Below are positions 12,280 through 23,599 of a stretch of DNA of 64,000 nucleotides, piece by piece (the first letter of the stretch is position 1; the number at the start of each line of letters is the position of its first letter). The DNA lies in the NCBI RefSeq assembly GCF_014839805.1, contig NC_051134.1, positions 7,037,170 to 7,101,169 on the forward strand. The letters run 5' to 3'. The DNA is from Manduca sexta. Taxonomy: Eukaryota > Arthropoda > Insecta > Lepidoptera > Sphingidae. The position numbers and the translations under genes are program-made. The notes beneath the pieces were generated by a model, which saw nothing but the letters and a program-made list of their open reading frames with translations, searched no databases and was not told the DNA's origin.

Positions 12280-14298
12280 TATAATTAAAAAAAAACTAGT
12301 AATTCAAAGGTTTTTTTTTTTGAGAACGTATCGAATAATATAATTTTAATAAGTGAAACAATCTCGCTGTAACCAAAAAGTACAAAGAAAGTACGTTGTT
12401 TATGAGAATGATAAAAGATTATATAAACCTTTTGTAGAATTATTCCAACGCAGAGCACACGCAATTTGATGACAAATGCGTTAAATGTTTGCACATAAAT
12501 TGTGTAAGGATGTATGCACATATCTAAAGTTGCTCAATTTCTTTAAAACTTCACACATATGCGCATCAAGACGATGTTTTCTTTAAAGGTCAGTTACCTA
12601 TAAATCAGTATCATTCTCACCGGCATTAGCAATTACCATCTATTTGAGATTGCTACGGGCTAAGTGCGGAAAAAGGAGGCGTTCAACATAGAACATAGAT
12701 CTTTGTGAGATGATTTTGAATAAACTATCTATATCTATAAATACACATGTAATTATAATTAATATCCAGCACAAGGAGTATCTGTTTCCAATGCAAAGTT
12801 CCATTTAAGTTCAGATGAAGCTATACCCAATGCAAATATTTACGAGTCCGACTAACACGTCTCAATGTAAGAGAATCCGACTAGTCATTGGTATATCGGG
12901 AGATTACTTCAGCGAGAAAAACCTATGTAGCTTTAGAACTTATTACTTTAGAATTGTGAACAGATTTTTAATACATTAGAAGAGAAGAGCATAGCGGATA
13001 TGAGAGTGATAGATATATTATTTTATACCAGATTGAAAAGTAATTATTGCACGGCTAAAAAGTATAATAAGAAGAAGAAGAAGGACGCATTCTGAGCTTA
13101 GCCCGTTCATTTTAAGCAAAGCGATTATCAATTCAGTCTAATTGAAAAGTCTTCTACATACCTACTATATACTGTGTGATTTTTGAATGAATGTCTGTTT
13201 ATATTGACCAATACGAGGAATATATATACTAAAGAACTCTTCTTTTATTATTTATAAATGTATATTGCGCGATTTCATGTTAATGTAAATGTTATAAATA
13301 GTTTTATTATTAATAATTACTCTATACACTTGGTAAATTTAATAAATGTTTAATTTTTCTATCTTATATCTAAATATCATTAAAATTATGCTCTTTGATC
13401 ATAATAAATTCACCACTATCAAAATATGGAAAAGTACTCTATGCGAAAACATTACTAAAAATCCAAAACTCAATATGTACGAAAAGTAGTTTTATGCTTG
13501 AACATTTCATTTTGGAGCTTGCTGACTGTTGCAGCGGCATGCTTGCGTCGCACGGCTCACGTATACTTTACGGATTCCACCCTAACCTAACAACTTGAGT
13601 ATTTTTGTTTACAACATCAGATATTAGTTTATGAGATGACATTCAAGAATTAGATGAGTTTGGATGTCGTTGGGTAACGTCGGGTGATATTAGGTAAATG
13701 ATTAGGTGTCATTGGATGGCAAAATTATGTCGTGAACGTTCTTAGCGTACGTACATTATTTCTTGAATAAATAATTACATTGAAATAAAACAAATTTTCA
13801 AATTTTATCGCGATTTTTTAAATTAAAACTGTCTCATGACGTTCAAAACCGCGATAAAGTTCGAAAAATAAGTTTATTTCAATTTTTAACATTCGTTTAA
13901 ACATAAGAAATTGTTATTAATTATGACATTTACCAAATGTATAGTTTCATTATTCATAATGACCGGTCATTATCAATAATTCTAAATTAATCACTTTTAC
14001 CGTAACATGTATAATACTCATACAAATCCCTACAGAACATGATACTAATCCGCAATACTGAAAGATCACTCTGTCGAATATCGAAGCCATTGAGAGCTGA
14101 ACTCTCAAACAATCGTCTCCAACGAAGCCATTACGTTCAAAAGGCTTGCTAAGCGAGAATTGGCACAGCGTGTGTTCAGTTACAATGTGATACGTTACGT
14201 CATTTTACACTTAAACGAAACGAAACTATGCACATGACGTTTTCAAACGGGACAGGACTCGCGTTTCTGAGACAAACTCTAAATGTTTTTGATACAAA
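12280..14298. other. No feature recognised
   Basis: This is AT-rich DNA with a short GAA run near 13070-13084. The open frames at 12285-12521 and 13395-13598 show no recognisable domain. Confidence 0.5.
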
Positions 14299-14350
14299 TG
14301 AATGAATGTGCAGGACAGAAATTTTTGAATGAATGTGCAGGACAGAAATT
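14299..14350 (+). repeat. 27-bp tandem duplication
   Basis: A 25-base block beginning TGAATGAATGTGCAGGACAG occurs at 14299-14323 and again at 14326-14350, a 27-base period. It lies just upstream of a family R1 repeat. It is probably a local slippage duplication. Confidence 0.8.
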
Positions 14351-14385
14351 CACCTTCAAAACGTATTTTCTTTTAATTGCTTTAA

Positions 14386-14690
14386 ATGAGGAGACGAGCT
14401 TGCCTTTCGTCTGATGGTAAGTGATACGACCGACGTGAACAGTAGAAACACTAGCTAACACCTTGAATTACAAAGTATTGTTTAGTATTCTACTGCGCTC
14501 GCCATCCTGAGACATGAGATGTTAAGTCTTATTATATCCAGTAGTCACACTAGCTATAACGTTCTTCAAATCGGAACCCAACAGTGACTACACACTTCTG
14601 CTTGGCGGCAGAAACAGACATTGAGGTGGTACCCATCAAGGCAGACTCACATGTGAGACACCTACCAGCATCGTACGCATTACCAGATAT
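14386..14690 (+). repeat. Interspersed repeat, family R1 (copy 1)
   Basis: This has the same body as the copies at 17.5, 52.4 and 54.8-55.1 kb. It contains GAGACGAGCTTGCCTTTCGT, CTGATGGTAAGTGATACGAC, CAGTAGAAACAC, then ACTGCGCTCGCCATCCTGAG and the CAGTGACTACACACTTCTGC segment. This is one of the two longest copies in the window. No terminal structure or target duplication was identified. It could be the 3' part of a LINE or a SINE. Confidence 0.65.
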
Positions 14691-15400
14691 ATTTTAATCG
14701 TCTGAGTAATTTTATAGAACTGAGAACCATAGAACAATGACTAAAGCCATAGAAGCCATGCTGAAATAGCTACTTAATATATCTTAGTACCATATTACCT
14801 AATGGCTTTGATAAGATGACACAAAGAGATGTATACTTATTCATGCATTCGAAATTTCTAAGGATGTTGCCAATTTTCACGTAGGTAACTTTTTTATGAT
14901 AGTCTCCTTATGATTAGATCATTAAAAAAATATCGATAAATAAAAACGATATTTCAGATTCATATCATAACTTATTAAATTGCGACTTCCATAATTGATT
15001 TTTAACAAAAACAGTTAACAATTTGCTCCAAGTGGCAGATTCAGCATAGGAAGACACCTTTAATGACAAACATTTTTATTAGCTTAAGACTTCATCTAAA
15101 AATTAATTATTTATATCCCTCGAATCAGTTTCAGATAAAAATTATGAAATTGTCTCAAACAAATTTTAATTGTAATGCGATGTATCCAAAAATTTTTAAG
15201 GCATTGTCTTTCCGGAATCTGAAATAAAATATGTCACATCCCTATTATAATTGAAATCATTTGTAATTTTTTTAATTAAAATGCAAAGTTACAGCCTTAA
15301 CATTATGTGAAAACTATAGTTGATGTAATTTAAGAGCATATTCTGAATATATAGTTATTCTATAATTATGAAAAAACGCAAATTCTTTCGGGGAACTCAC

Positions 15401-15497
15401 CTGTAGAAAGTCATCAACTCATACGTATTTTCTTTCCGGCTTGTTTTTGATTTGCAACATACCCAACACAAACTCCGAGACAGAAGTCGACACATAA
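15401..15497 (-). CDS. Candidate internal exon (weak)
   Basis: On the minus strand, TTTCTAAG at the upper edge could be a 3' splice site, and CTACAG|GTGAGT at 15401/15400 is a good 5' splice site. The 97 bases between stay open when entered with two bases of a split codon, which is the phase left by the signal-peptide exon at 16306-16390. The implied peptide ends NTYELMTFYR. The pyrimidine tract is poor and the peptide matches no family I know, so this may be coincidence. Confidence 0.2.
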
Positions 15498-15575
15498 CTT
15501 AGAAATATTTGTCAATATTTCATGAAAATAAGTATTTTAAACCAAATAAACGTTTACCGTCCAAAATACGTCAGA

Positions 15576-15617
15576 CACATTAGCAATCCAACAAAATTTT
15601 GTTGGATTGCTAATGTG
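15576..15617. repeat. 42-bp perfect palindrome
   Basis: The half-site CACATTAGCAATCCAACAAAA at 15576-15596 is followed directly, with no spacer, by its exact reverse complement at 15597-15617. A perfect loop-less palindrome of this length is unlikely by chance in 64 kb. It can form a cruciform. It could be a recent inverted duplication at a break or the remains of a foldback element. Confidence 0.9.
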
Positions 15618-16305
15618 CTATATTGATAACATTTCGAAAAATGTCGAATAAAAATCGCATATTTTTAATTTAGATGGATAATTTTAATAAAGGTACCCCA
15701 ACTGACATTTCATCTAATCACTCACTCTCGTATAGAAGCTATATTATGCTTCATGAATAAGTTTGGACATTCGTAACTTTTATTTTATTCTGGTATTCAT
15801 ATTTAATCTTAAATCAGAGCGAAAAACCTGGCAATATATCAAATCGATTCGAAATATAAAATTTATCTACCTGTATTGTAAATATGTATTGTGCCTGCAC
15901 TCCTTTTGCTTGAACAATAAAGTATAAATCAATTGCCTAAACTATTGAATAAATGATATAAATAAAAATCAGATTGTTCCCAAAAATTCGATCCTTGAAT
16001 AATTATTTTATTGTTTTGACATCTAAAGAAAATTACACAATAATAAGATTGAATAGTTTTTAATGATAAAAACATCTGAATTATTGTTGACGATAGTTTA
16101 TAGATTTTTTTTTAATTTCACCCGCGATACCTCTCCTATTTTTAACAAAATTTATAAACTAAGTCAAAAGTTTTGATCTCTGTTGGATAATGAGATATCT
16201 TTCACGCTTCTAAGTAGGCACAAAAGCATAAACTTAATAGTTACATAGTCTTAACATAGTACATATCATTTATTCAATTAAAATTTGAAGTAAAAAAGTA
16301 CTTAC
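15618..16305 (-). other. Probable intron of the gene starting at 16390
   Basis: This is AT-rich sequence downstream of the splice donor at 16305 on the minus strand, with no coding pattern of its own. If the exon call at 16306-16390 is right, this belongs to the gene's first coding intron, which may be much longer and run off the window start. Confidence 0.35.
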
Positions 16306-16390
16306 CAACTGAGTCCGTGCATCGGAACAACACTGAAACTCCCAGTACAAAGAACTTACACCACTTCATCACTAAGTTTCTTAAAATCAT
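16306..16390 (-). CDS. First coding exon of a secreted or membrane protein gene
   Basis: The minus-strand ATG at 16390 has A at -3 and an in-frame TAG four codons upstream. It opens 28 codons plus one base and stops at a consensus donor, TTG|GTAAGT, at 16306/16305. The peptide is MILRNLVMKWCK, then the hydrophobic core FFVLGVSVLF, then RCTDSV. This is the n-, h- and c-region layout of a cleavable signal peptide. It sits just below a CpG-rich leader typical of a promoter. The product would enter the secretory pathway, but the mature protein is not visible here and I do not recognise the gene. The exon is too short to stand out as a long open frame. The next exon may be at 15401-15497 or outside the window. 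Confidence 0.6.
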
Positions 16391-16690
16391 CTTCGACCAC
16401 TAATTACTCAGTGAAACGAAACGACACTGGCCATTTAAAAATTACTTTTCTTCCTTTACCATTTCAAAAAGTTTCATATTTCGAACACAGCGCGTTCGAA
16501 TCTCGAACGGTGTAAGGGCTCCCGCTTACGTTCGAGTCGCGACTGCTCGCGCCCGCCGCGATTGAGAAGCTGGACCGCGCGGCCACGTCGCGCATGCACC
16601 CTACCGCTCCCGACCTATGTGCCGGGGTATTTCCTTTCAGAGCCACTGCGGCGTTTCCCGTTTGAATTATACTGTATTTTCTTTTGACAG
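16391..16690 (-). promoter_or_regulatory. CpG-rich leader/promoter of the signal-peptide gene
   Basis: From about 16480 to 16640 the sequence is markedly GC- and CpG-rich against an AT-rich background. It lies directly upstream of the candidate first exon on the minus strand. It probably contains the transcription start and 5' UTR. A TATA-like AGTATAATTC is present near 16665-16674 on the minus strand. The 60-codon frame here starts with GTG, not ATG, and is unlikely to be translated. Confidence 0.45.
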
Positions 16691-17495
16691 TTTTAGCGCG
16701 ACTCGCCTTTGGCTTGAATCATTTCTTTATATTTTCTTTTCATTTCTTTGTGCATAGGTCTGCAGGGGTTGAAACAAAGGCGCTACAGCACACTGACGGA
16801 TCAAGATTTCCGAGTTCCAGTTCCAGTGTTAAAGTTTCTGTTTGTTTATGTGTCTTTTTACTTTGGTTCTTGACAGCTGCGCTCCCTTTTTGCGTCTGAT
16901 GAAGTTGTAAAAAACAAATGAAAGAACATTTCATTGGCAATCAACAAAGTGAAAAATAATAAACGAAGCTTTTAATTTCCGTTCAAGAACATTTTCGATT
17001 CCTGAAGTTTACAAATATTGTTTTTAAGCTTCATAATAGGCTTTATTTAATTTCCTTTCTACTTAATGCTTAAGTGTTCTGTGGGTTTCATAACTTTTAA
17101 TAAAATTGTTTAAAATATTTGGTATCTTTAAGTATTTTATTTTCATGTCGAGTTTGATAAATTTAAAATTGCTGTGGACGTTGTGATGACTAAAGAACGA
17201 GAGTATATCGTTTTGATAAGTACTTATAATCGTGTGATTGCTTGTGTCTGGACTTCGACATTAATATTGTAAGACCGAAAATGCTTCGCACGCTCTGATA
17301 CCCACGGCACCAATCACGTATCTCAGCATGAGGACTTGCTATATGTGATATTTATGTTTGTATTTATTTTTCATTCACAAATATTATGCGCGTTCTACAT
17401 TTTACGGGCCTAATAAAGTGAAATATAAACCTAAATCGATCTATTCTTTTTGTTGGCTTTCCTAACATAATTTCTTCGAAATATTTTTTATTTAT
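16691..17495. other. No feature recognised
   Basis: This is AT-rich DNA upstream of the candidate gene. The two overlapping open frames on opposite strands around 16684-16940 have low-complexity Phe/Ser/Leu composition and no domain. Confidence 0.45.
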
Positions 17496-17585
17496 TGCTT
17501 TGAATGACGAGACGAGCTTGTCGTTCGTCTGATGGTAAGCGATGCGACCGCCCATAAACAATAGAAACCTTGAATTACAAAATAT
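17496..17585 (+). repeat. Interspersed repeat, family R1 (short copy)
   Basis: This carries GACGAGACGAGCTTGTCGTT, CGTCTGATGGTAAGCGATGC and the ACAATAGAAACCTTGAATTA segment of family R1. The body stops near 17585, so this is a truncated copy. Confidence 0.6.
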
Positions 17586-17618
17586 TGAGTTTAATTTTCT
17601 ATACTACCGTTTCTTAAG

Positions 17619-17672
17619 TAGTGCTTATTAAAGTTTGTTTTGCCGTAGTGCTTATTAAAGTTTGTTTTGCCG
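17619..17672 (+). repeat. Perfect 27-bp tandem duplication
   Basis: The 27-base unit starting TAGTGCTTATTAAAGTTTGT occurs twice without a mismatch, at 17619-17645 and 17646-17672. It is a recent slippage or repair duplication. Confidence 0.9.
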
Positions 17673-18876
17673 ATACCGTTTAGTTTTACACAGCAGGTTT
17701 TCGAAAGCGTGAGGTCGTTTGGGTAGTTACCATTACGTTATCTGTTTCTGACGCAAGGTTGTATGCATCGCTGTATATGATAATTACAGGTTCTCGTTTC
17801 TCAAAACATAAGTATATTGTGAACCTTTCTGTATTTAGTTTCTCTAAGTATTGGCAGTACACGTGTAATACAATAAATATTTTTACCTTTAATTTTTTTT
17901 TATTGGAATACTTTGTTATGAACAAAAAATATTGTAACTACTGACTGTAATATAATAAATAAATAAATTGTTTTAAACAACGAAATACAACTGTCTCAAT
18001 ATCTACATGTATGTATTCAAAGACTCGAATAATATTCAGCAGAACTCATCGCTTGGCAAAGATTGACTTTAGATTGTTTGCATATCGGCCATATTGATGC
18101 GTTATTGGAGATATGTCCGTTGAGTAATGGACATGCGGACGTAATTGCAAACATGCCAAGAGATATTTTTGATACAATTTGCCAGTTTCCGGAAGATATT
18201 GATATAATAGTTTATAATATGAAATGATTTATCACAATAAATTGATATGTCTGACTTAAAATGTAGTTTTTTTCGAAATTATGTATTGGGTTATTGCTTC
18301 AATCTATTTTAACATAAGTATCTGCTTGTTAGATATTATAATTAAAGAAACTTGCAAGTTTAGAATAAACAACGTGAATTCTCACTAATAATGTGCGCGC
18401 ATGTATAAATGGAAAAAGAAAAGAACTCACAGGTGTCTATCTAGAAATTAATGTAGATTGTTAATGAAATCTTATTGAGATGTATGATGAATCTAAGAAG
18501 TATATACGTATATTACTGAATATATTATATTGTTATAATCCCTAAAATACCTAATTAAATATTTAGTTAAAATAGCTCTCTTTTCAGTTATTTCTCGTTC
18601 TTAGGTAAGTGCTCTTTTATATAAATTTAGAAACGCGATATCGTTACCGGTGATGGAGAAATTAGTGGAACAATTATGTTTGTTTCACCGACCTCGTCTC
18701 CTAATGTCGACGTTCGGGTGTATAGCACCGTCTGAGTGAGCATTGAGTCGAGTTCCTAACAATGTACACATACCGGCGTACCAAACAAAACCTTTCGCGC
18801 ATACGAGATGGCCCTGATATATCCTGTTGTAGCAAGATAATTGCGCAAAGTCATATTTACGCGATGTTGACTTGCG
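17673..18876. other. No feature recognised
   Basis: This is AT-rich DNA. The open frames on opposite strands at 17686-17944 overlap each other and show no domain. Confidence 0.5.
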
Positions 18877-19106
18877 GTGCCTTACTTTTCTAGAGGAGAT
18901 AAAGGACCACCGAATTTCGGAAGACGCTCTTTGCGATTACGACAGGGAGGTCTACCACCATCGTTGTGGTCGATGTCAGGGTCGCCTCGAGTAGAGGACC
19001 GAACGGCCCCCCATTGCTCGCCCCGTGATCCCCACAAGATCCCATATAGTCACCTCTTACGATAGACGGAGAATACCGTGGTGGAATACTAGGTGTCCCC
19101 CATCCC
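18877..19106 (-). repeat. GC-richer interspersed-repeat-like block
   Basis: A sharply bounded GC-rich block contains CCCCGTGATCCCCACAAGAT, then TCACCTCTTACGATAGACGG and GAATACCGTGGTGGAATACT. This order resembles a repeat commonly seen in lepidopteran genomes as I remember it. No second copy exists in this window. The open frames on both strands here are probably repeat-derived. Confidence 0.35.
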
Positions 19107-19429
19107 ATTGTTCAAGATGACACAGACTAAGATAATCTCTTAATATATTACAGTATTGTAGTGATACTTTAACACATTTACATACCGATTTATTTAAATA
19201 ACACATTTCTTTCAGTCTTGGCTTAAATTCAAGCATTTAAGTTAATTGACTGATTTATGGAATCGTAACCTCTCATAATTCCCTAAACCACGAATCTCAA
19301 CAGACGTAGCGTCAGATTACAAAACAAAACGAGCGATCCGTTCGAAAACAAACATACAAATACATCCTCAAACACGAACTAGTTCGGAAAGCAAGCACAT
19401 TTGCGAAGATAAACTACGAAAATCGGTTC

Positions 19430-19700
19430 ACGTATCCAAGTAAACACAATATCTCTTCCTCCGGCGCAGCCATAGATCACGCGGCAACATATTTTGCATC
19501 TAGATTCCAATTATTCGCGGTGCGTTTGCCGAAACATTACCCGCGCGGCTCACGCTCGGTCAAACAACATCAATCAAGCGCATATCGCGACTGCGGCAAA
19601 TACGCGCCGCGTCGCGACCGCCGCGCGCCCGCGCGCGCTCGCCGCGCAATACTGCGCCACGCGATTAATTTGCGTCCACCTTTATGTTTTATTTTTAAAT
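19430..19700. promoter_or_regulatory. CpG-rich block, possible promoter or leader exon
   Basis: This contains the densest CpG run in the window, with GCGCGCCCGCGCGCGCTCGC-like sequence around 19600-19660. It begins and ends abruptly in AT-rich DNA. It lies 3 kb upstream of the signal-peptide exon on the minus strand. It could be an upstream promoter with a non-coding leader exon, or the start of a plus-strand gene. Two overlapping plus-strand open frames (19494-19727 and 19520-19711) exist only because GC-rich sequence lacks stops. Confidence 0.35.
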
Positions 19701-19727
19701 ATATTATTTAAAGCACGGAATGCTTAA

Positions 19728-20118
19728 CTGAAAAGGTTGTGTTTTTTTAATAAATAATTAGTAGGTATGCATTTTAATTTATTTTCTCGAATCTATTGCT
19801 TGCTCTGACTCTACATTACAGTCAGCTTAAGAATCAGTTAGGGCTTCATTTACATATTCCTTAATACATATCTTAATTATGTATATCTAAGATCTTCTAT
19901 AAATTTTACAGTGATTACAAGAGCCTATCGTGATTTAGTTACTATTCATGTATAGCTTCGTAAAACATTAATTATAACTGTCCGATTTGTATCAAACCGT
20001 AGACTTCACCCATGCTAAAACCAAATTAAATTACATAACATAATTAAGTTATTTTAAAATAAGTTATTTATATCCTCTCAAATAACCTTTAAAATAACAC
20101 CAGATTAACTTTTGTTTC
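19728..20118. other. No feature recognised
   Basis: This is AT-rich DNA with no coding, repeat or RNA signal that I can support. Confidence 0.5.
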
Positions 20119-20171
20119 TGTTAGTTACTATCAGCAATGTCAAAACCTTGATGAAGGTCCGGACCCGGCCC
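20119..20171 (+). other. Candidate exon bounded by splice consensus (weak)
   Basis: CTTTTGTTTCTGTTAG at 20118 is a good pyrimidine tract and acceptor, and CCGGCCC|GTAAGTG at 20171/20172 is a good donor. One frame between them is open (TISNVKTLMKVRTRP). The block is GC-richer than its flanks. A 53-base exon cannot be told from chance by eye. The same interval is open on the minus strand, so a repeat origin is also possible. Confidence 0.2.
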
Positions 20172-20299
20172 GTAAGTGTAATTGAATCAAAAGTTCCCAT
20201 GGGTTTCGAATTTGTAGCCGGCGCGGTCCTCGCTGCCACGCTGCCACCGGATGTGTCCGTTGTTATACGATGTTTAATATAATATAGGCTCACGGTTTT

Positions 20300-23200
20300 A
20301 TCTCTGAGGGGTACGGCAGAAAAGCAACTACTTCACTGACGATTTCTCAAGTCCGAGTAAATGATAGGGAAATAGCTTATCGCTATATCGGTCATGTATG
20401 TGAGCATCTTTGGCGTATTTTACTAAACAGAAATCTTTACCAATGATTATGGTTGAATTGGTAATCAAATTTAGTTATAACTGACAGCCAAACTACTGCT
20501 GCCACTAGAGTAACAAGGCAATCCCGCTCGCACTTTTTACCATAACATAAACAAAAGTGATTTGATGGATGTAGATTTGTCGTATATGTGTGTCCAACTG
20601 GATTGACGCCCCATTTTGCTGGAAATCACAGGCTCACACCGAAACATGATTAGTCGAAGCAACGGCCTATTCCAGCAGAGAGACTTGTTGAATGAACAAC
20701 ACAGCCTTTTTTACATGTAGCGTCAATATTTTAATGACCATAGGTGCACTGTTTCTCAATTTTGTAAATAAAAAAAAATATTAAGCCGTGTATAAATAAT
20801 ATTATGGTTATCTTCAGGCTCATAGCTCATTAAAAAAGTCGTAATATATTGGAGCCGCGTCTTTATATATTAGTATGCGGGTCGGTCCCGCTCGCAGCCA
20901 TTGTGGTTTTGTTTATCGACATATTTCCGCCTGAAAATACACCTGAACAAGATGAAACACCGTGATTCCTGTTTGCTTTGCATTTATTCGATACCGTACC
21001 TTTGTTAGGGCCTACAATCAATCTATGGGTACTTGCTACCTGCTATCTAACGCTGTTACACATGTCTAGATGGTACGACGTCATTTTATTATTTATATGA
21101 CTTGGTAGGTGTAGTATAGTTTCATTGCATGGCTACCTCAGTTTAGTTGGGCCGTTGGTGTACCAGAAATAGTTGTTAAAGAGGTAGTATGGCTGTGATA
21201 GGGTAATTAATTATAGTGGATATACTTCAATTTATATGTAACTTGTAGTTCGTTGTTTAAACTTAGCTCAGAAGGTAAACAATCGTTTTTGTTGGTCGGA
21301 ATAGCTTACAAATAAACATTTTTTTTTATAAGACTAAGCAATTGAATTGCAACAATGATTTGCTGCTATTTACAACCTATATTAAGCTTCTATTGACTTT
21401 CAATGCTCCATCTAGACGTTTACAAATCTGTTTACTTCCATTTTGAATTAGCCAATTTTATTATACACCCGCCAAATTTCATTAGACAAAATTCAATAGT
21501 CCATTGTTCGTATTCGTATCTCGCTGTCTGCAATAAATCTGAATCAAATTGATTTAATGTTTCCGATTTCGTTGAAGCCTTTGAGAGGCTGTCAGTGTAG
21601 ACGTAACTGCAATTAAATTTTATTAGTTTGTATTGCGACGAGGTTGGACTAAGTAGGTTATTTATGTATAATTTATCGTGTCAAAGTAAAATTACACTAA
21701 ACTTTACTTAGTGTAAAGTTTTTGTCGATGGCGATGCGTCTTTCAACTCTAGTAAAAATTTGCTGGATTGTCTCACTGCGTGTACTATTCGCTGACACAG
21801 GAGGGATGCTAAAATGGATATTTTCCCTATTGCTTCCAGTGTTCGATCAGATACTACTGGGAGGTTGGATTTTTTTATAAGTGTACTAGAAATCTTTAGG
21901 CATTTGATCACCAGTGAACTTCACGTTGATGATGGTGTTGAAAAACATAGGCTCATTGTAATTCAAGCCTTATGATCTATAACTATTTGATTCGAGATTC
22001 CTTTACCAAAAAATGAACGACATCTGTTCCCTAGTCCTTAAAATTCGACTTTATATCCACGAACACAGCTAACATAATGGTATTTTAACGTTAAATACTT
22101 AAGCCGTTAAAGCTCATTACATACGATACAACTTCTTAGAGAGCTCGCAGAAAAATTATGAACTAAAGAATATTAGAAAATTAATTAAAACATGCGCATG
22201 CAGACCGGTTATTAGTATGGGGCTGTGGCGGAGAGATACTGGCTTAATATTTATACAGGCTCATAAATAAAGACGCGACCTCAACAGTTCCAGACCCGTT
22301 CTTGAGAGCCAACTCGTTTATTTTCATGACCCATACATATTTGTCATACGTCTTGGGATCTAGCTCTAAATTTTGTTTAAATCCAGATTTACGCAACATA
22401 TGCTTCTCATTTTTTTTAGTAAGAAATGAGAATAGAAATCCGGTTGCTGATGGAATATTTTATGGGGTCAGTTTGATATGGCGTCAATAAATGAAACCAC
22501 ACGTATTTACATCTGCTAAAATTGTGTGAAAAATATTCATGAATAACAAATTCTTTCAACAGAAATTTTGGTTTTACTTTCTGATTTTGAGATCATTTTG
22601 TAGCTTAACGCGATTGTAGTTAGTGCATGAATGTATTTCTAATAAAAAGTATGTCGTTTCCGCAGTGATTAATTCTTTTACAGTGGCATTAGGGCGGGTA
22701 AAATTTAAATTACCTTTTCTTCATATTTATTTTGTTCGAAACTAACACCTTTTTATTTTATGTCTGTGGTTCGATAATTAACTGTAAAGTGTTATTTTAC
22801 AGAAGATAAGTATGTGGTTTCATTTAGTAACGTAATATCAGTAGCAACCCACTTAGACATTCATATTACAACTTCAAGTATAATACCGAATTCGCTCATC
22901 CTAGTGTAATTATGCATTATGAAGCATCGTCTAATATCTTGGGATAAGCAAGTTACAGCTCCACTCAGTACGATATAATTGAAAGTTCGTGTTGTCTATA
23001 TTATTTGAAATTTATATTACATAACATACATTATATAATTAGTGGGCCTTATTCGTCTGCTTCCGTTTAAATTTTTTATCTGCGTAACAATTATTGTTAG
23101 CTTGTCAAAATGAAGCTCTAACATGAATAATAAAGACTAGCACCGAATATTCGTATTAAGTAAGGTAACGTTAAAAAATTACATACCATCAAGTTTAAAT

Positions 23201-23599
23201 TACAAATACACATAAGGGGCGCTATTAGAAATCACATACAAAAATCGACTTAAACAAAATTATACGTAACGAACATTATTGGCGTACCTAGAGGTAGCTC
23301 GCCTCATCATTAGCCTCCACACAAAATGAAATAGGCTCAAGAAACTTTCTAACTCAATTCCTTAGGGCTCGTGTGCTCCGCTTCCTAAATAAACGTGAAA
23401 TTCCAAATGAATGTCGCTTCAGCCAAACGCTTTATCTGAGACTAAATAAATCATAACTTTTTGCAGATTATAATAAATTTCCCGCTGAACTAGCGTTCTG
23501 TAAGTTCTATTGTTTGTTTTGTCGCTGTTGGTCGTATGTTATGAAGCTATATTGACGTATTCAGACAAAGTATGGTTTATAACAACTAATTGTGTGGAT
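20300..23599. other. No feature recognised
   Basis: This is about 3.3 kb of AT-rich DNA. The open frames at 21708-21911 and 22302-22490 show no domain and no splice support. No repeat shared with the rest of the window was found. Confidence 0.45.

Noticed and set aside
13660..13715. Telomere-like TTAGG words
   Set aside because: Only a few scattered TTAGG-like words, not a tandem array.
16464..16646. 60-codon minus-strand frame in the CpG-rich leader
   Set aside because: It begins with GTG, not ATG, and lies in the presumed 5' UTR.
19494..19727. Two overlapping Arg/Ala-rich plus-strand frames
   Set aside because: GC-rich sequence lacks stops in several frames. No domain and the overlap of two frames argue against coding.
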